NCBI GenBank assembly: GCA_964472875.1 | Contig: CAYYMD010000018.1 | Span: forward strand, 1 to 52,355 | Direction of reading: 5' to 3' | DNA: 52,355 nucleotides | From: CAYYMD01 sp964472875 | GTDB taxonomy: Bacteria; Planctomycetota; Phycisphaerae; SM23-33 | Part shown: positions 33,947-42,969 of the stretch, in pieces | Layout: each line of letters starts with the position of its first letter | Position numbering within the stretch: the stretch's first letter is position 1 | Notes under the pieces: model-generated | Database searches by the model: none | Seen by the model: the letters and a program-made list of their open reading frames with translations, nothing else | Told to the model about the DNA's origin: nothing | Program-made: the position numbers and the translations under genes

Positions 33947-34585
33947 CTATTCGCCCCAAAATTCGCGAACAACCACGGTCCTGCGACAGGCGGGGCATAG
34001 TATTCGCATTATGTCGCTGCGGGCGATGGACGGCTCGCTCGACCTTTTCGAACCACGGGCCATCGTCATACCACCGTCGGCCGCGACTATAAGTGTCGGA
34101 TTGCCGTAGGCCTTGGCGCCGAGCCGCTCGGCCACCCACCGAAGATGCTTGCGGGCACCGATAACCTCGCCGCACACCTCGCAGGTGACAAGTTCGTGCT
34201 CTACGCTGTTAGTCAGTGACGGTCGCTCCATGGTTATCATGCTGTACTGCTGAGAAAGCGTAATGCCCTTCTGTGTAGGGCACGCCCTCTCGCACTGTCC
34301 GCAGAATATGCACTTGTCCCACCTCACCACGAGCTTGCGTGTGGGCGGGTCGGCATCCACGTCGTCGGTGACAGTAATCGCCAGCGCGGGGCATACCTCC
34401 GCACACGCCATGCAGCCGATACAGTCTTCCTCGTGGTATTCCGGCTTTCCGCGGAAATTAACCGGCGGCTGATGCGGCTCGGCCGGATAGCGTGTTGTGT
34501 ATCTCGGGCCAAACGCCGCCCTGAGAGCTTCTTTTAATTCACGAAGTTTGGGCTTCTTCACTTGTAATCGCCTTTTGGTTTTCAT
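33947..34585 (-). CDS. Two-cluster ferredoxin subunit (NuoI/HycF-like)
   Basis: 212 residues. Two 4Fe-4S motifs, CIGCMACAEVCP and CIFCGQCERACP (~55-66, ~92-103), are arranged as in NuoI/MbhN/HycF, the subunit linking electron input to the hydrogenase small subunit. Unusually the C-terminal half carries two extra CxxC pairs (CEVCGE and CPACRR), likely a zinc ribbon or another cluster. The ATG at 34585 overlaps mrpG by 47 bases; a GTG at 34561 would cut this to 23. It lies far from the other hydrogenase subunits, after the Mrp genes. Confidence 0.85.
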   Translation of the reverse strand: MKTKRRLQVKKPKLRELKEALRAAFGPRYTTRYPAEPHQPPVNFRGKPEYHEEDCIGCMACAEVCPALAITVTDDVDADPPTRKLVVRWDKCIFCGQCERACPTQKGITLSQQYSMITMERPSLTNSVEHELVTCEVCGEVIGARKHLRWVAERLGAKAYGNPTLIVAADGGMTMARGSKRSSEPSIARSDIMRILCPACRRTVVVREFWGE

Positions 34586-34934
34586 ACTGTTTGCGAATCA
34601 CTTCCATACGATCTATGAAGGCATCCTCAACGCTGCCTTCCCACAGGTTCACGCCGGAGACGTATGCCCCACGGCATACCGCGTGGGCGCCTACCGGAGA
34701 AGTCAACAAAATAAACATTGCACAGATAACGCCCTTGATAAACATATCCCATGTACCTGCAGATGCTCCGACCAGCGCAGTCCCCACCAGAACCATGCAG
34801 GTGCCGAGCGTAACGCACTTCGTGGCTGCCTGCGCACGGTTGTAAACATCCGGAAGTCGGACAAGCCCTATGGCCCCCAACAGGTCGAAAGCCAGGCCGA
34901 TGCCGATTATCCAATAACCGATAGTCTCAATCAT
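34539..34934 (-). CDS. mrpG: Mrp antiporter subunit G
   Basis: 131-residue membrane protein with three helices. GYWIIGIGLAFDLLGAIGLVRLPDVYNRAQAATKC, read in two parts, holds the family signature (GLxRLPDxYxRxHAxTK), followed by TLGTCMVLVG. The C-terminal ~45 residues are a cytoplasmic extension. The start at 34934 matches the family N-terminus and overlaps mrpF by 8 bases. Part of the cation/proton antiporter module. Confidence 0.9.
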   Translation of the reverse strand: MIETIGYWIIGIGLAFDLLGAIGLVRLPDVYNRAQAATKCVTLGTCMVLVGTALVGASAGTWDMFIKGVICAMFILLTSPVGAHAVCRGAYVSGVNLWEGSVEDAFIDRMEVIRKQYENQKAITSEEAQTS

Positions 34935-35193
34935 CGTAGCACCTTCCCTCGAGATACTTCGCCAGCGCCAGCGTGCCCACAAAACTGGTCAGCGCCCAGG
35001 CGATGGCGATATTCATATAATAGCCCCGCCCCGTAAACAAAGACATAACACAGCAGAAGCCGACCATCAGCGTTCCGAGTATGTCTATTGCGATTGTGCG
35101 GTCGGGCGCGGTCGGACCTTTGCCAATCCGATAAAGGCATAAAAGCGAACCCAGAACCAATATTGACAAAGCTATGGAAATAAATACGCTCAT
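34927..35193 (-). CDS. mrpF: Mrp antiporter subunit F
   Basis: 88-residue protein with three helices. LYRIGKGPTAPDRTIAIDIL is the typical MrpF loop (RxxxGPTxxDRxxAxD). The start at 35193 overlaps the mrpE stop by four bases, a coupled arrangement. Confidence 0.9.
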   Translation of the reverse strand: MSVFISIALSILVLGSLLCLYRIGKGPTAPDRTIAIDILGTLMVGFCCVMSLFTGRGYYMNIAIAWALTSFVGTLALAKYLEGRCYDD

Positions 35194-35675
35194 TCGAATA
35201 TTCTCCTGAGCAACGGCTCGAATCTCTGGCAAATTTCAGCCGTCCTCTTTTTGGGGTCATCGGTGTCTATGTTTATCCAGTGCACATACAAGTCCTGCCC
35301 CTCAATGTCCATAGTAAGTGTCCCGGGCGTAAGCGTTATGCTGTTGGCCAGAAACGTTTTGGCCATCTCACTGTTAAGCGAAGTTTTCACCTTAACTATG
35401 CCGGGACGAATAGGCAGGTTGGGATTTATTACACGCAGGGCCACGTCTATGTTCGCCCGCACCACGTACCAGGTGAAATACGGCACGTATATCAGTAGCC
35501 AGAACCACCGCACGGGCTCCAGGGCCTTGCGGATATTGTCCGGACACAGTGGCAGCAACAATACGCTTATAATCAACGCAAATACCGCGCCTGATACAAT
35601 CGCCCAGAAATCAAGCGACCAGAACAGAAGCAGCCACGTCACAAAAATCGTCAGCCAGAATACAAATCGCTTCAT
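35190..35675 (-). CDS. mrpE: Mrp antiporter subunit E
   Basis: 161 residues with two N-terminal helices, then FTWYVVRANIDVALRVINP and a soluble region with NSITLTPGTLTMDIEGQDLYVHWI, the MrpE signature (LANSITLTPGT). Overlaps mrpD by four bases. Confidence 0.92.
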   Translation of the reverse strand: MKRFVFWLTIFVTWLLLFWSLDFWAIVSGAVFALIISVLLLPLCPDNIRKALEPVRWFWLLIYVPYFTWYVVRANIDVALRVINPNLPIRPGIVKVKTSLNSEMAKTFLANSITLTPGTLTMDIEGQDLYVHWINIDTDDPKKRTAEICQRFEPLLRRIFE

Positions 35676-37222
35676 TGAAGGACTCCCGTACTGGCGGTTT
35701 GAATTAGTTTCCTGACCGGTTCGGACTCCAGAAGAGCCCGCCCCGCCGGGTCAAACAGATACTCTTTCAGCGGTACTATGGCCAGCCCGCCCAGTATGCA
35801 TGCCAGCGCCAGAACAATCATGCCGATGCACATGTAAGCCGGCGCCTCGCGGACCTCGGTAACATCCTCACCGAGAGGTCCTTCCAGGGCGTACCTTTGA
35901 ACTTTCACAAAACTTATCAACGTCATCAGTGCCACCAGCGCAGCCAGGGCAGCAAGTATGGGGAACCCCGCCATAGCCACTGCAACGATAATTATCAGTT
36001 TGGAGAAAAAGCCGTTAAACGGCGGAACGCCCGCGATGCTCAGCGATCCTATCCTGCAGCAGAAACTGGTAACGGGCATACGCCTGGCCAGGCCGCCCAT
36101 GTGTTTGAGCATCCTCGTTCCGGTCTGTTGCTCGATGGAACCGGACGAAAGGAACAGCAGCCCTTTAAAGGTAGCGTGGTTTAGCATGTGGAACAAACCG
36201 CCGAACAGGCAAAGTCCGGCGATGGACGCATCCGGATTGCTGCGCCCCATTACCTCAGCCGCAGCGCCTATAGCCAGCACCACGTAGCCCATCTGCGAAA
36301 TACTGTGGTATGCAAGCAGCCGCTTGAAGTCCCACTGCCCCACGGCCAGGAACACACCAAACACCATCGAAACCGTGCCCATGGCAATAAGAATAACGGC
36401 GTATTCGTGATGTGGGCCAAGGACACTAAAGACTATTCGCGCCATGGCGTAAACGCCCGCCGCTTTAATAAGCACGCCCGAAAGCATAGCCGATATCGGC
36501 GCCGGCGCCGACGGGTGGGCATCCGGCAGCCACGCGTGGAACGGGACCATCGCTGCCTTAAGCGCAAGCCCGCCCAGCAGGCATGCCGCGGCCAGTATAA
36601 CCGCAGGACTGCCCACGAAGGCCTCGCCCTCGAGTGCAACCGCAACCTTCGCCATGTTCAACTGTCCGGTAAGCGAATACAGCACGGTAACGCCGACCAG
36701 TATGAACGTCGAGGCCACTACGCCCAACACAAGATACTTGAACGCGGCTTCGAGTTCCTCGGCCTCGGTGCCAAACGCCACAAGGCCATAACTTGCGATG
36801 GCGGCCACTTCGATGAATACATACATATTGAACAGGTCGCCCGCCAGCACAACGCCGTTCATAGCACCGGTCATAAGCAAAAACAACGACTGGAACAGCC
36901 AAATCTGCGTGAACTGCTTCATGTACGAGCTGGAGAACAGTATCACCGCCAGCGCCACAAGATTTATGGTCACCAGCAGCAGTTTCGACAGTCCGTCACA
37001 TACCATCTCGATGCCAATAACCTTATCTGGTCCCCAGCCGCCGAGATATATGCTGTATGAACCCTGGCCAAGCAAAGCAACAGCTATGACCAGATTAGCC
37101 AGCACAGCCAGCGCCGTAATGGGCGCTGTGACCCATTTCAGTCCCTTGATGTGGGCAACGACCACAACCAAAAAGGCCACGCCCAACGGTATCGCCACTA
37201 ACATAGGTACAAAGGATTCCAT
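35672..37222 (-). CDS. mrpD: Mrp antiporter subunit D (NuoN/NuoM-like)
   Basis: 516-residue polytopic protein with ~14 helices. It belongs to the proton-translocating antiporter family shared with complex I. Visible are LFNMYVFIEVAAIASYGLVA with the key Glu in helix 5, the ALKAAMVPFHAWLPDAHPSAP channel segment with its conserved Lys and His, and the LLAYHSISQMGYV motif. AAAGGA lies before the ATG. With the 645-residue subunit it gives the complex two potential ion channels. Confidence 0.93.
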   Translation of the reverse strand: MESFVPMLVAIPLGVAFLVVVVAHIKGLKWVTAPITALAVLANLVIAVALLGQGSYSIYLGGWGPDKVIGIEMVCDGLSKLLLVTINLVALAVILFSSSYMKQFTQIWLFQSLFLLMTGAMNGVVLAGDLFNMYVFIEVAAIASYGLVAFGTEAEELEAAFKYLVLGVVASTFILVGVTVLYSLTGQLNMAKVAVALEGEAFVGSPAVILAAACLLGGLALKAAMVPFHAWLPDAHPSAPAPISAMLSGVLIKAAGVYAMARIVFSVLGPHHEYAVILIAMGTVSMVFGVFLAVGQWDFKRLLAYHSISQMGYVVLAIGAAAEVMGRSNPDASIAGLCLFGGLFHMLNHATFKGLLFLSSGSIEQQTGTRMLKHMGGLARRMPVTSFCCRIGSLSIAGVPPFNGFFSKLIIIVAVAMAGFPILAALAALVALMTLISFVKVQRYALEGPLGEDVTEVREAPAYMCIGMIVLALACILGGLAIVPLKEYLFDPAGRALLESEPVRKLIQTASTGVLQ

Positions 37223-37286
37223 CTGTTGTCCTTTAACTCGCCAATCTTTCTCCCGCCCGCCGTGGACGGTTGTTCGTTCGCAACGC

Positions 37287-37649
37287 CTATCCTCTCAACC
37301 TGCGTATGTCATTCAGGTCGAATGTCTCGTACTTGTCGTAAAGCCGAATCGCCATCGCCACAAGCAGCGCTGTGGCACTTAGCCCTATAACTATACTCGT
37401 CAACACCATCGCCTGGGGCAGCGGGTCTACAGAATGCTGAAGCATCTGGGCCGAACTCTGTCCCTGACCGAGAATGGGCGCCTGATAATGCGCACCGCCC
37501 CGGTATCCCACCAGCACGAGGATGAGGTTGACCGCATATTCAAGTATGGCGATGCCGACGATTATCCTGACCACGTTCTTTTTGGCTATAAGAACGTACA
37601 GGCCCGTAAGCAGGAACAAAAACGATAGCAGGTATATAGCAATTCCCAT
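37287..37649 (-). CDS. mrpC: Mrp antiporter subunit C (NuoK-like)
   Basis: 120 residues with three helices. GIAILEYAVNLILVLVGY has the NuoK/MrpC helix with its membrane Glu, and the late DPLPQAMVLTSIVIGLSATA is diagnostic of MrpC. It starts one base after mrpB ends. A 64-base gap to mrpD is the largest inside the hydrogenase operon and could hold a processing site or weak promoter. Confidence 0.93.
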   Translation of the reverse strand: MGIAIYLLSFLFLLTGLYVLIAKKNVVRIIVGIAILEYAVNLILVLVGYRGGAHYQAPILGQGQSSAQMLQHSVDPLPQAMVLTSIVIGLSATALLVAMAIRLYDKYETFDLNDIRRLRG

Positions 37650-37650
37650 C

Positions 37651-38142
37651 TTATGACTCCCTTCCCCTTCCTATATCGGAGGGTACGATTTTCCCGGCCT
37701 CGTACAGCCCTCTACGCCGGGGCCTGGCCGCCAGAACCAGAGCTAAGAATATTCCGATAAGCGCCGAGGCCACCTTCGTGCCGATGGCTATATTGGATAT
37801 AAGTATAGTTCCGCCGCTGAAAAATTTATGAACCTCACCGGCAGGCAGGAAATTTTTAAAGAACACCGCGGCCGTAAAGTAGCCGACTACCGCCACAACA
37901 AGAAAAGCCAGCGCGCCCAGGCCCTCTATTATGTGGCACTCTCCCTCGGCTATAAGCTCACGGGGGCGATCCCCGCCAAATGCCAGTATTACCATTACGC
38001 CTCCGGCCACGAGAATCACGCCGCCGGCAAATCCTCCGCCGGGCGTGAGATGGCCGGTCGTTACAACGTATACGCCATATATCGCCACAAAGCCGGCTAT
38101 CAAACTGGTTATGTTTTTAACTATCGATGTCATTCCCTTCAT
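37651..38142 (-). CDS. mrpB: Mrp antiporter subunit B
   Basis: 163 residues with four helices. GHLTPGGGFAGGVILVAG is the MrpB signature. Overlaps the preceding gene by four bases. Confidence 0.93.
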   Translation of the reverse strand: MKGMTSIVKNITSLIAGFVAIYGVYVVTTGHLTPGGGFAGGVILVAGGVMVILAFGGDRPRELIAEGECHIIEGLGALAFLVVAVVGYFTAAVFFKNFLPAGEVHKFFSGGTILISNIAIGTKVASALIGIFLALVLAARPRRRGLYEAGKIVPSDIGRGRES

Positions 38143-38741
38143 GACGCATCCGCCTTATGTTTTCTTTTTCGGCCTACTTTTCGCAGGACCACATATCCGC
38201 CAAGTATCGCAACAAAAATAACTGTCGCCTCGCCGAGGGTATCGTACGCCCGGTAATCCAGCAGTATACCCATATCCACATTGGCCGCACCTGTGTCCAC
38301 GGCGCATCTTTCTATGTAATTGGCGCTGACGCCCGCCCGTTGATCCGCCGGCACGGCCGCATCCTGATCAAGGACCGGCTTACCAAAAGGAGGTATCGTG
38401 CCCTTGTGGCCGGCTCCACCAGCAGCCAGGTAAACGGTCACCAGCAATATTCCACCTACCAGCAGTACCACCGCTGTTCGAAGCGTGTCACGCGGCGTCT
38501 GGCGTGATGTGTCACGCCGCGTCACGACCATTCTAATCAACAATACCACCGTTACAATTTCCACCAGCACCTGTGGAAACGCAAGATCGGGCGCGCCGAG
38601 CAAAAGGTCGATGACGCTCAATGCGAACCCGGCGGCGCCGATGGCGATAACCGAGCTGAGAAGGTCATTGGCCTCCGCGGCGATAAGCCCCGCTATCACC
38701 ATGAAACCGACCAGTAACAGAATGAAAAATTCGATTGTCAT
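38139..38741 (-). CDS. MbhD/MbhE-like subunit (split C-terminal part of MrpA)
   Basis: 200 residues. Helices 1-3 with GLIAAEANDLLSSVIAIGAAG and LLGAPDLAFPQVLVEIVTVV form the MbhD (DUF4040) part. After a polar loop (~110-150), the end DYRAYDTLGEATVIFVAILGG is the MbhE part. In bacterial Mrp these segments are fused to the C-terminus of MrpA; in archaeal membrane-bound hydrogenases they are separate. Here they are a single separate protein, so MrpA is split. The start at 38741 lies 5 bases after the big antiporter subunit ends. Confidence 0.88.
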   Translation of the reverse strand: MTIEFFILLLVGFMVIAGLIAAEANDLLSSVIAIGAAGFALSVIDLLLGAPDLAFPQVLVEIVTVVLLIRMVVTRRDTSRQTPRDTLRTAVVLLVGGILLVTVYLAAGGAGHKGTIPPFGKPVLDQDAAVPADQRAGVSANYIERCAVDTGAANVDMGILLDYRAYDTLGEATVIFVAILGGYVVLRKVGRKRKHKADAS

Positions 38742-38746
38742 AAGTT

Positions 38747-40684
38747 TTACATTCCCGTGACAAGTAGATAGATAACAATAGCCGCAATGCCGCCGAGACA
38801 CCACGCTACATAAAGACTAATCAGTCCGGTATGCTGCGCCCGCAATGTTTCGACGATGCCCTTGCCGTATTTGCCGCTCCAGTGGTACGGGTCCATGGCC
38901 CCGCCCTCGGCCTGCACAAGTAACGGACCTATCACCGGCAACTTCGCTATGGTCTCGTATAATTCCGTTCCCGGCACGCGGAAACTCTGGTTCGCCTGCT
39001 GCGGTTTGATTTCGCCGGCGTAGAACGGCCTTACCACCCGCATCCTCGAACCGAGCACGCCGATGCCCAGCAGCAAGAGCCCTATTAATATGCCAAGCAA
39101 AATCAGGCCCGTCGCCTGTGTCGGATTCCACAACCCAATCGGTCCGGTCTCCACCGTACCGTCAATCACGCTTATCTGGGAGACGCCCAAATCCGCACCG
39201 CTCACGGCCGGTATCAGTACATCATCCAGCGCCAGTTGCGGCCATAGCCCGAGCACCACACATCCGCCGGCAAGGACTATCATAGGCACCACCATCCAGA
39301 AACTCTCACGGATTTTCGTGGGAACTTTTTCCTCCGGCGCCGGTGACAGGAAGGCCGAATATATAACCTTCACGAAACTCGCCAGCGTAAGAGCGCTTCC
39401 GAATACCGCCACCACCAGCATTGCAATCCCCAATCCATGGTTCGCCACACCGAGAGCCCCCTGGTACACCAGCCACTTGCTGGCGAAACCGTTCAGCGGC
39501 GGAACTCCGGAAATCGACGCCGCGGCAATCAGCCCGCAAATAAATGTAATCGGGAGCGTTTTAGCCAGCCCACCCATATCCTCAATTTCATCTGTGCCGG
39601 CCGCTCTGTTTACCGAGCCGCTCATCAGGAACAGGTTGCTCTTGTATATGGCGTTATTAATCATATGGAACAAACCACCAATAACGCCTATTAAAGTGCC
39701 TGTTCCAATGCCCATCACCATGTAACCAACCTGGCTTACAGCGTGAAAGGCAAGCAATTTTTTCATATTGTGCTGCATCATGGCCATAAGCACTGCGGCC
39801 AATATGGTTATACCGCCAATAGCCATCATAACGACCTGCATGCTCCAATTCGGCGTAAACATACGCAAGGCCAGCATGGCCAGAAGATATATACCAAGCA
39901 GTTTGTCCATCGCCGCCGGCAAATACGCCATTACCGATGTAGGTGCATCCTTGGCAACAGCGGGAATCCAAGTGTGCAACGGTATGGCCCCCGCCTTTGT
40001 CAAAGCAGCAACCATAATCAAGCAATATACAATGTATCCGGTCGCGCCCAGAGGCGCAGCTCCGAGTTTGGTGGGTTCTTCAGGGAACAGCGTCAAAGAT
40101 GCACTGCCGCCGGCGGCCGCCAGCAAACCTATCGCAAGCAACAGGCATGCATCGGCGAAACCCAGCATGCCGTATGCCTTGGCGGCGCCGGCCCTGGCGT
40201 TGTCCTTGCCCTGATTGACCATAAGGTAGAGCATCAGCGTAACCGCTTCCCACCCCACCAGCAGGACAAACAGGTTCTCGGCCACGGCTATTATGCATGC
40301 CCCGGCAAGCGACCACAGCAGGTACGCGTAAAATTTGCCTTCCCAGTATTGTCCCGCCATGGCGCGGTAACTGTAAAAGGTTATCAATATGGCAAAGCCC
40401 GCCGAACCCAGCAGCACTACCATGCCCAGTGTGCTTTCCACAAAGTTTACGTTCAGCGAAAAGTTGGACGCGATTTCAACCGACAGCCACTGGTACGAAA
40501 TCCCTGCCGGTGCCCGGAGAATATTAATGCCGAGCATCAGCACGATGACGCTGGTTGCAAGAGACACCAGGCGGCACACCGCCGGCATCGCACGTGAAAT
40601 TACGTACGCGATCGCACCGCCGATAAGGGCAATAAATATCGGCGCTATCAACGGGTGCGACATCTCGGTGAAGAAATTCTCCAT
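38747..40684 (-). CDS. Large antiporter-like subunit (NuoL/MrpA N-terminal type)
   Basis: 645-residue polytopic protein of the NuoL/MrpA/MbhH family. Conserved are NLFVLLVGWEAVTLMLYLM (helix-5 Glu), LTKAGAIPLHTWIPAVAKDAPT (channel Lys and His), KLLAFHAVSQVGYMV and PPLNGFASKW. The C-terminal part extends beyond MrpD, with a soluble loop (VPGTELYETIAKLP) and a last helix, resembling the HyfB/HycC or MbhH end. It lies between the hydrogenase core and the Mrp genes and probably forms the proximal ion channel. Confidence 0.92.
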   Translation of the reverse strand: MENFFTEMSHPLIAPIFIALIGGAIAYVISRAMPAVCRLVSLATSVIVLMLGINILRAPAGISYQWLSVEIASNFSLNVNFVESTLGMVVLLGSAGFAILITFYSYRAMAGQYWEGKFYAYLLWSLAGACIIAVAENLFVLLVGWEAVTLMLYLMVNQGKDNARAGAAKAYGMLGFADACLLLAIGLLAAAGGSASLTLFPEEPTKLGAAPLGATGYIVYCLIMVAALTKAGAIPLHTWIPAVAKDAPTSVMAYLPAAMDKLLGIYLLAMLALRMFTPNWSMQVVMMAIGGITILAAVLMAMMQHNMKKLLAFHAVSQVGYMVMGIGTGTLIGVIGGLFHMINNAIYKSNLFLMSGSVNRAAGTDEIEDMGGLAKTLPITFICGLIAAASISGVPPLNGFASKWLVYQGALGVANHGLGIAMLVVAVFGSALTLASFVKVIYSAFLSPAPEEKVPTKIRESFWMVVPMIVLAGGCVVLGLWPQLALDDVLIPAVSGADLGVSQISVIDGTVETGPIGLWNPTQATGLILLGILIGLLLLGIGVLGSRMRVVRPFYAGEIKPQQANQSFRVPGTELYETIAKLPVIGPLLVQAEGGAMDPYHWSGKYGKGIVETLRAQHTGLISLYVAWCLGGIAAIVIYLLVTGM

Positions 40685-40702
40685 CGGGCGATCGTCCTTT
40701 CG

Positions 40703-41887
40703 TTATATACCTTTTAACATCTTCTCTGTTTTTTCCTGAGACAACCTGACCAGTTCGGCGAAATTGTACATGGTCTTATGGGTGTCGGCATCGGCGGCCA
40801 GGCACATCCGCTCCGTGCATGAATAACACGGGTCGACGGCGGCCAGTGTTATCGCTACATCCGGTATCTGAGCGCCGATGCACGATGCCTTGAAAGTCGG
40901 CACGTTATTATAGCTTGGCGCCCGGATTTTATGCCTGATGGGCTTGTTGGACCCATCCGTACGGACATAATGGAATGTTTCGCCACGAGGCGCCTCTACG
41001 TGACCTGGCGCTTCGCCGGGGGGAACATGCCCCACATTGGCGTCTACCGAGCCGCCCGGGATATCCCTTATGCACTGCCGAATAATCTTTACAGACTCTA
41101 AGCACTCCAGCAGCCGCACTATCACCTTGTCGTACACGTCGCCGTTCGGCGTAGTGATCACATCCCAGTCCACACGGTCATAGGCGGCATACGGGTCATC
41201 ACGACGAACATCAATGGCTACGCCGGACGCCCTGGCCGTTGGACCGCATGCCCCGTACGCCCTGACCGCCTCCGGCGTCAGTACGCCCACGCCCTTTAAT
41301 CTTGCGTGAAGAACGGGGTCATCCTCGACGGCCTTGACGAGCATTTCCAGCGGCGCCACCAGTTCGGCGGAAATTTTATCGGCCGCCTGCAACTGGTCTT
41401 CGGTCATGTCGTAACGTACGCCGCCGACTTTGCAGTTGGCATAGTTGACCCTGCTGCCGGTCACAATCTCCAGTGCTTCCAGTACCGGCTCGCGATATTT
41501 CCACGCCCACATAAAGACGGTATTGTAACCGATGAAGTGACCTGCAAGACCCGCCCACAGCAGGTGCGAGTGCAGCCGCTCCAGTTCGTTCACTATCGTC
41601 CGCAGGTACAGGGCACGATCGGGCACATCGACCTCGGCAATTTCCTCCACCGCCTGTATATATGCAAGTGGATGGCTTGCCGAGCATATACCACACACAC
41701 GCTCAACTACGAACGGAACCTGGTCAAACGTCTTGGACTCGTCGAGTTTTTCAATGCCGCGGTGGTTGTAGGAAATTCGCGCATCGATATCCACGACGGT
41801 TTCACCGTCTACGTAAAGCTGGAAACATTCGGCCTCTTCCTGTAAAGGATGGTAAGGACCGATGTTTATTACCGTTTTGTGACTCAT
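40703..41887 (-). CDS. Group 4 [NiFe]-hydrogenase large subunit
   Basis: 394-residue catalytic subunit (NuoD/HycE-C/MbhL/EchE-like). Both nickel-binding motifs are intact: RVCGICSASH (Cys65, Cys68) and DPCYSCTER (Cys354, Cys357), so it is a hydrogenase and not a complex I or Mbx relative that has lost the site. A 34-residue tail follows the second motif, the piece expected to be removed by the maturation protease encoded at 33345-33923. GPYHPLQEEAE and NYNHRGIE-like YNHRGIEKL are typical of energy-converting hydrogenases. Overlaps the NuoC-like gene by four bases. Confidence 0.95.
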   Translation of the reverse strand: MSHKTVINIGPYHPLQEEAECFQLYVDGETVVDIDARISYNHRGIEKLDESKTFDQVPFVVERVCGICSASHPLAYIQAVEEIAEVDVPDRALYLRTIVNELERLHSHLLWAGLAGHFIGYNTVFMWAWKYREPVLEALEIVTGSRVNYANCKVGGVRYDMTEDQLQAADKISAELVAPLEMLVKAVEDDPVLHARLKGVGVLTPEAVRAYGACGPTARASGVAIDVRRDDPYAAYDRVDWDVITTPNGDVYDKVIVRLLECLESVKIIRQCIRDIPGGSVDANVGHVPPGEAPGHVEAPRGETFHYVRTDGSNKPIRHKIRAPSYNNVPTFKASCIGAQIPDVAITLAAVDPCYSCTERMCLAADADTHKTMYNFAELVRLSQEKTEKMLKGI

Positions 41888-42462
41888 TTCGAACCCTCCA
41901 GGTCCTCGGCGGACACATCCGCCGACGGGGGCTGCTTGGGCAACTCCGGCCTGTCAGCCACCTGGTCAAAACTCTTCCTGAGCGGATATACGCCCTCCGG
42001 CCAGGAATCGTCGAGTATCAGGCGCCGCATGTCCGGGTGGCCCCGGAAATTAGCGCCCAGAAGATCATGTATCTCTCGTTCTATCCAGTTCGCAGCGACC
42101 ACGACGTTGGCTATGGAATCGATTTCCAATTCCGGGCGGCGCGCAAGACCCTTCAAAGTAATCACCACGCCGTCCGGGCCGGTCCACAAATCGGGATTAT
42201 TCGACATACTCTTCTCCAGGCACCAGTGATAGAGAAGGTCTATTCCGTCACGCACGTCCACGCCGGTTATAGTCGCAAGCCGTGATCCGTCGAGCGAGAA
42301 CATTTTCTCGGCCACCTCTACAGTCCTGGCCGGATCAATCCTTGCAAAACCACGAAGTTCGCTGCATTGTTCGACCTGCGTAACCGCATCTCCAAGCGAC
42401 TTAATCACCTCGCCTACGAAACCGGATAACGGTATCTGTTTTTCGATAGTCGTAACAGTCAT
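41884..42462 (-). CDS. Hydrogenase NuoC-like subunit
   Basis: 192-residue soluble subunit matching the 30-kDa complex I subunit or the N-terminal half of HycE: LATITGVDVRDGIDLLYHW, NWIEREIHDLLGANFRGHPDMRRL and WPEGVYPLRKSF. The start at 42462 is favoured because GAGGAG lies 8 bases upstream. The C-terminal Pro-rich tail is not conserved. Confidence 0.92.
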   Translation of the reverse strand: MTVTTIEKQIPLSGFVGEVIKSLGDAVTQVEQCSELRGFARIDPARTVEVAEKMFSLDGSRLATITGVDVRDGIDLLYHWCLEKSMSNNPDLWTGPDGVVITLKGLARRPELEIDSIANVVVAANWIEREIHDLLGANFRGHPDMRRLILDDSWPEGVYPLRKSFDQVADRPELPKQPPSADVSAEDLEGSK

Positions 42463-42489
42463 TTTGCACACTCCTCGACGCCGCCGGAT

Positions 42490-42969
42490 TTACAGGCCCT
42501 TAATCAGATCCATCGCCTTTGCGGCACCGTCAATCATTGCTTCGGGCTTGGGCGGACACCCCGGTACGTAAACTATTATCGCGTTGGGGTCCACAGCCCT
42601 TATTGCTTCATCCACCTTGACGCCCATGTGGTAGGCCTCGGTAAAAATTCCCTGCTCGTTTGCGCAGGAGCCGATGGCCAGCACCGCACAGGGCTTGGCG
42701 GTCTGCATGTAAACTTCCTGAAGTCTCGGCATGGCCTGGCGTGTGCACACGCCGGTCACCGCCAGAACGTCCGCATGCCGCGGCGAGCCGACGATTATCA
42801 TGCCAAGCCGTTCGATATCGTATTTTGGCGTGAGCAGTTCGACCGTCTCGATGTCACAGTTGTTGCAGGCGCCTGTGTTAACATGATACACCCACAAAGA
42901 CTTCGGCCCCCACCGGCGGAAAAAGCCGGAAGGACGCTTGCTCATAGTTTTTTTCGTTTTTACAGCCAC
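42490..42969 (-). CDS. Hydrogenase small subunit (NuoB-like)
   Basis: 159-residue subunit holding the proximal 4Fe-4S cluster that passes electrons to the NiFe site. Ligands are probably Cys35, Cys38 (GACNNCDIE), Cys102 (AIGSCAN) and Cys138 (VPGCPP), the pattern of group 4 enzymes. The GTG start has AGGAG 6 bases upstream; an ATG eight codons in is the alternative. The start overlaps the NuoH-like gene by 10 bases. Confidence 0.94.
   Translation of the reverse strand: MAVKTKKTMSKRPSGFFRRWGPKSLWVYHVNTGACNNCDIETVELLTPKYDIERLGMIIVGSPRHADVLAVTGVCTRQAMPRLQEVYMQTAKPCAVLAIGSCANEQGIFTEAYHMGVKVDEAIRAVDPNAIIVYVPGCPPKPEAMIDGAAKAMDLIKGL

Noticed and set aside
36188..37060. 290-codon frame opposite mrpD
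   Set aside because: Very rich in His/Arg/Gln, as expected for the complement of a membrane protein; mrpD is clear.
38747..40684. Part of a complete respiratory complex I
   Set aside because: Intact NiFe ligands in the NuoD-like subunit and the Mrp genes identify a hydrogenase-antiporter complex; NuoE and NuoF are absent.
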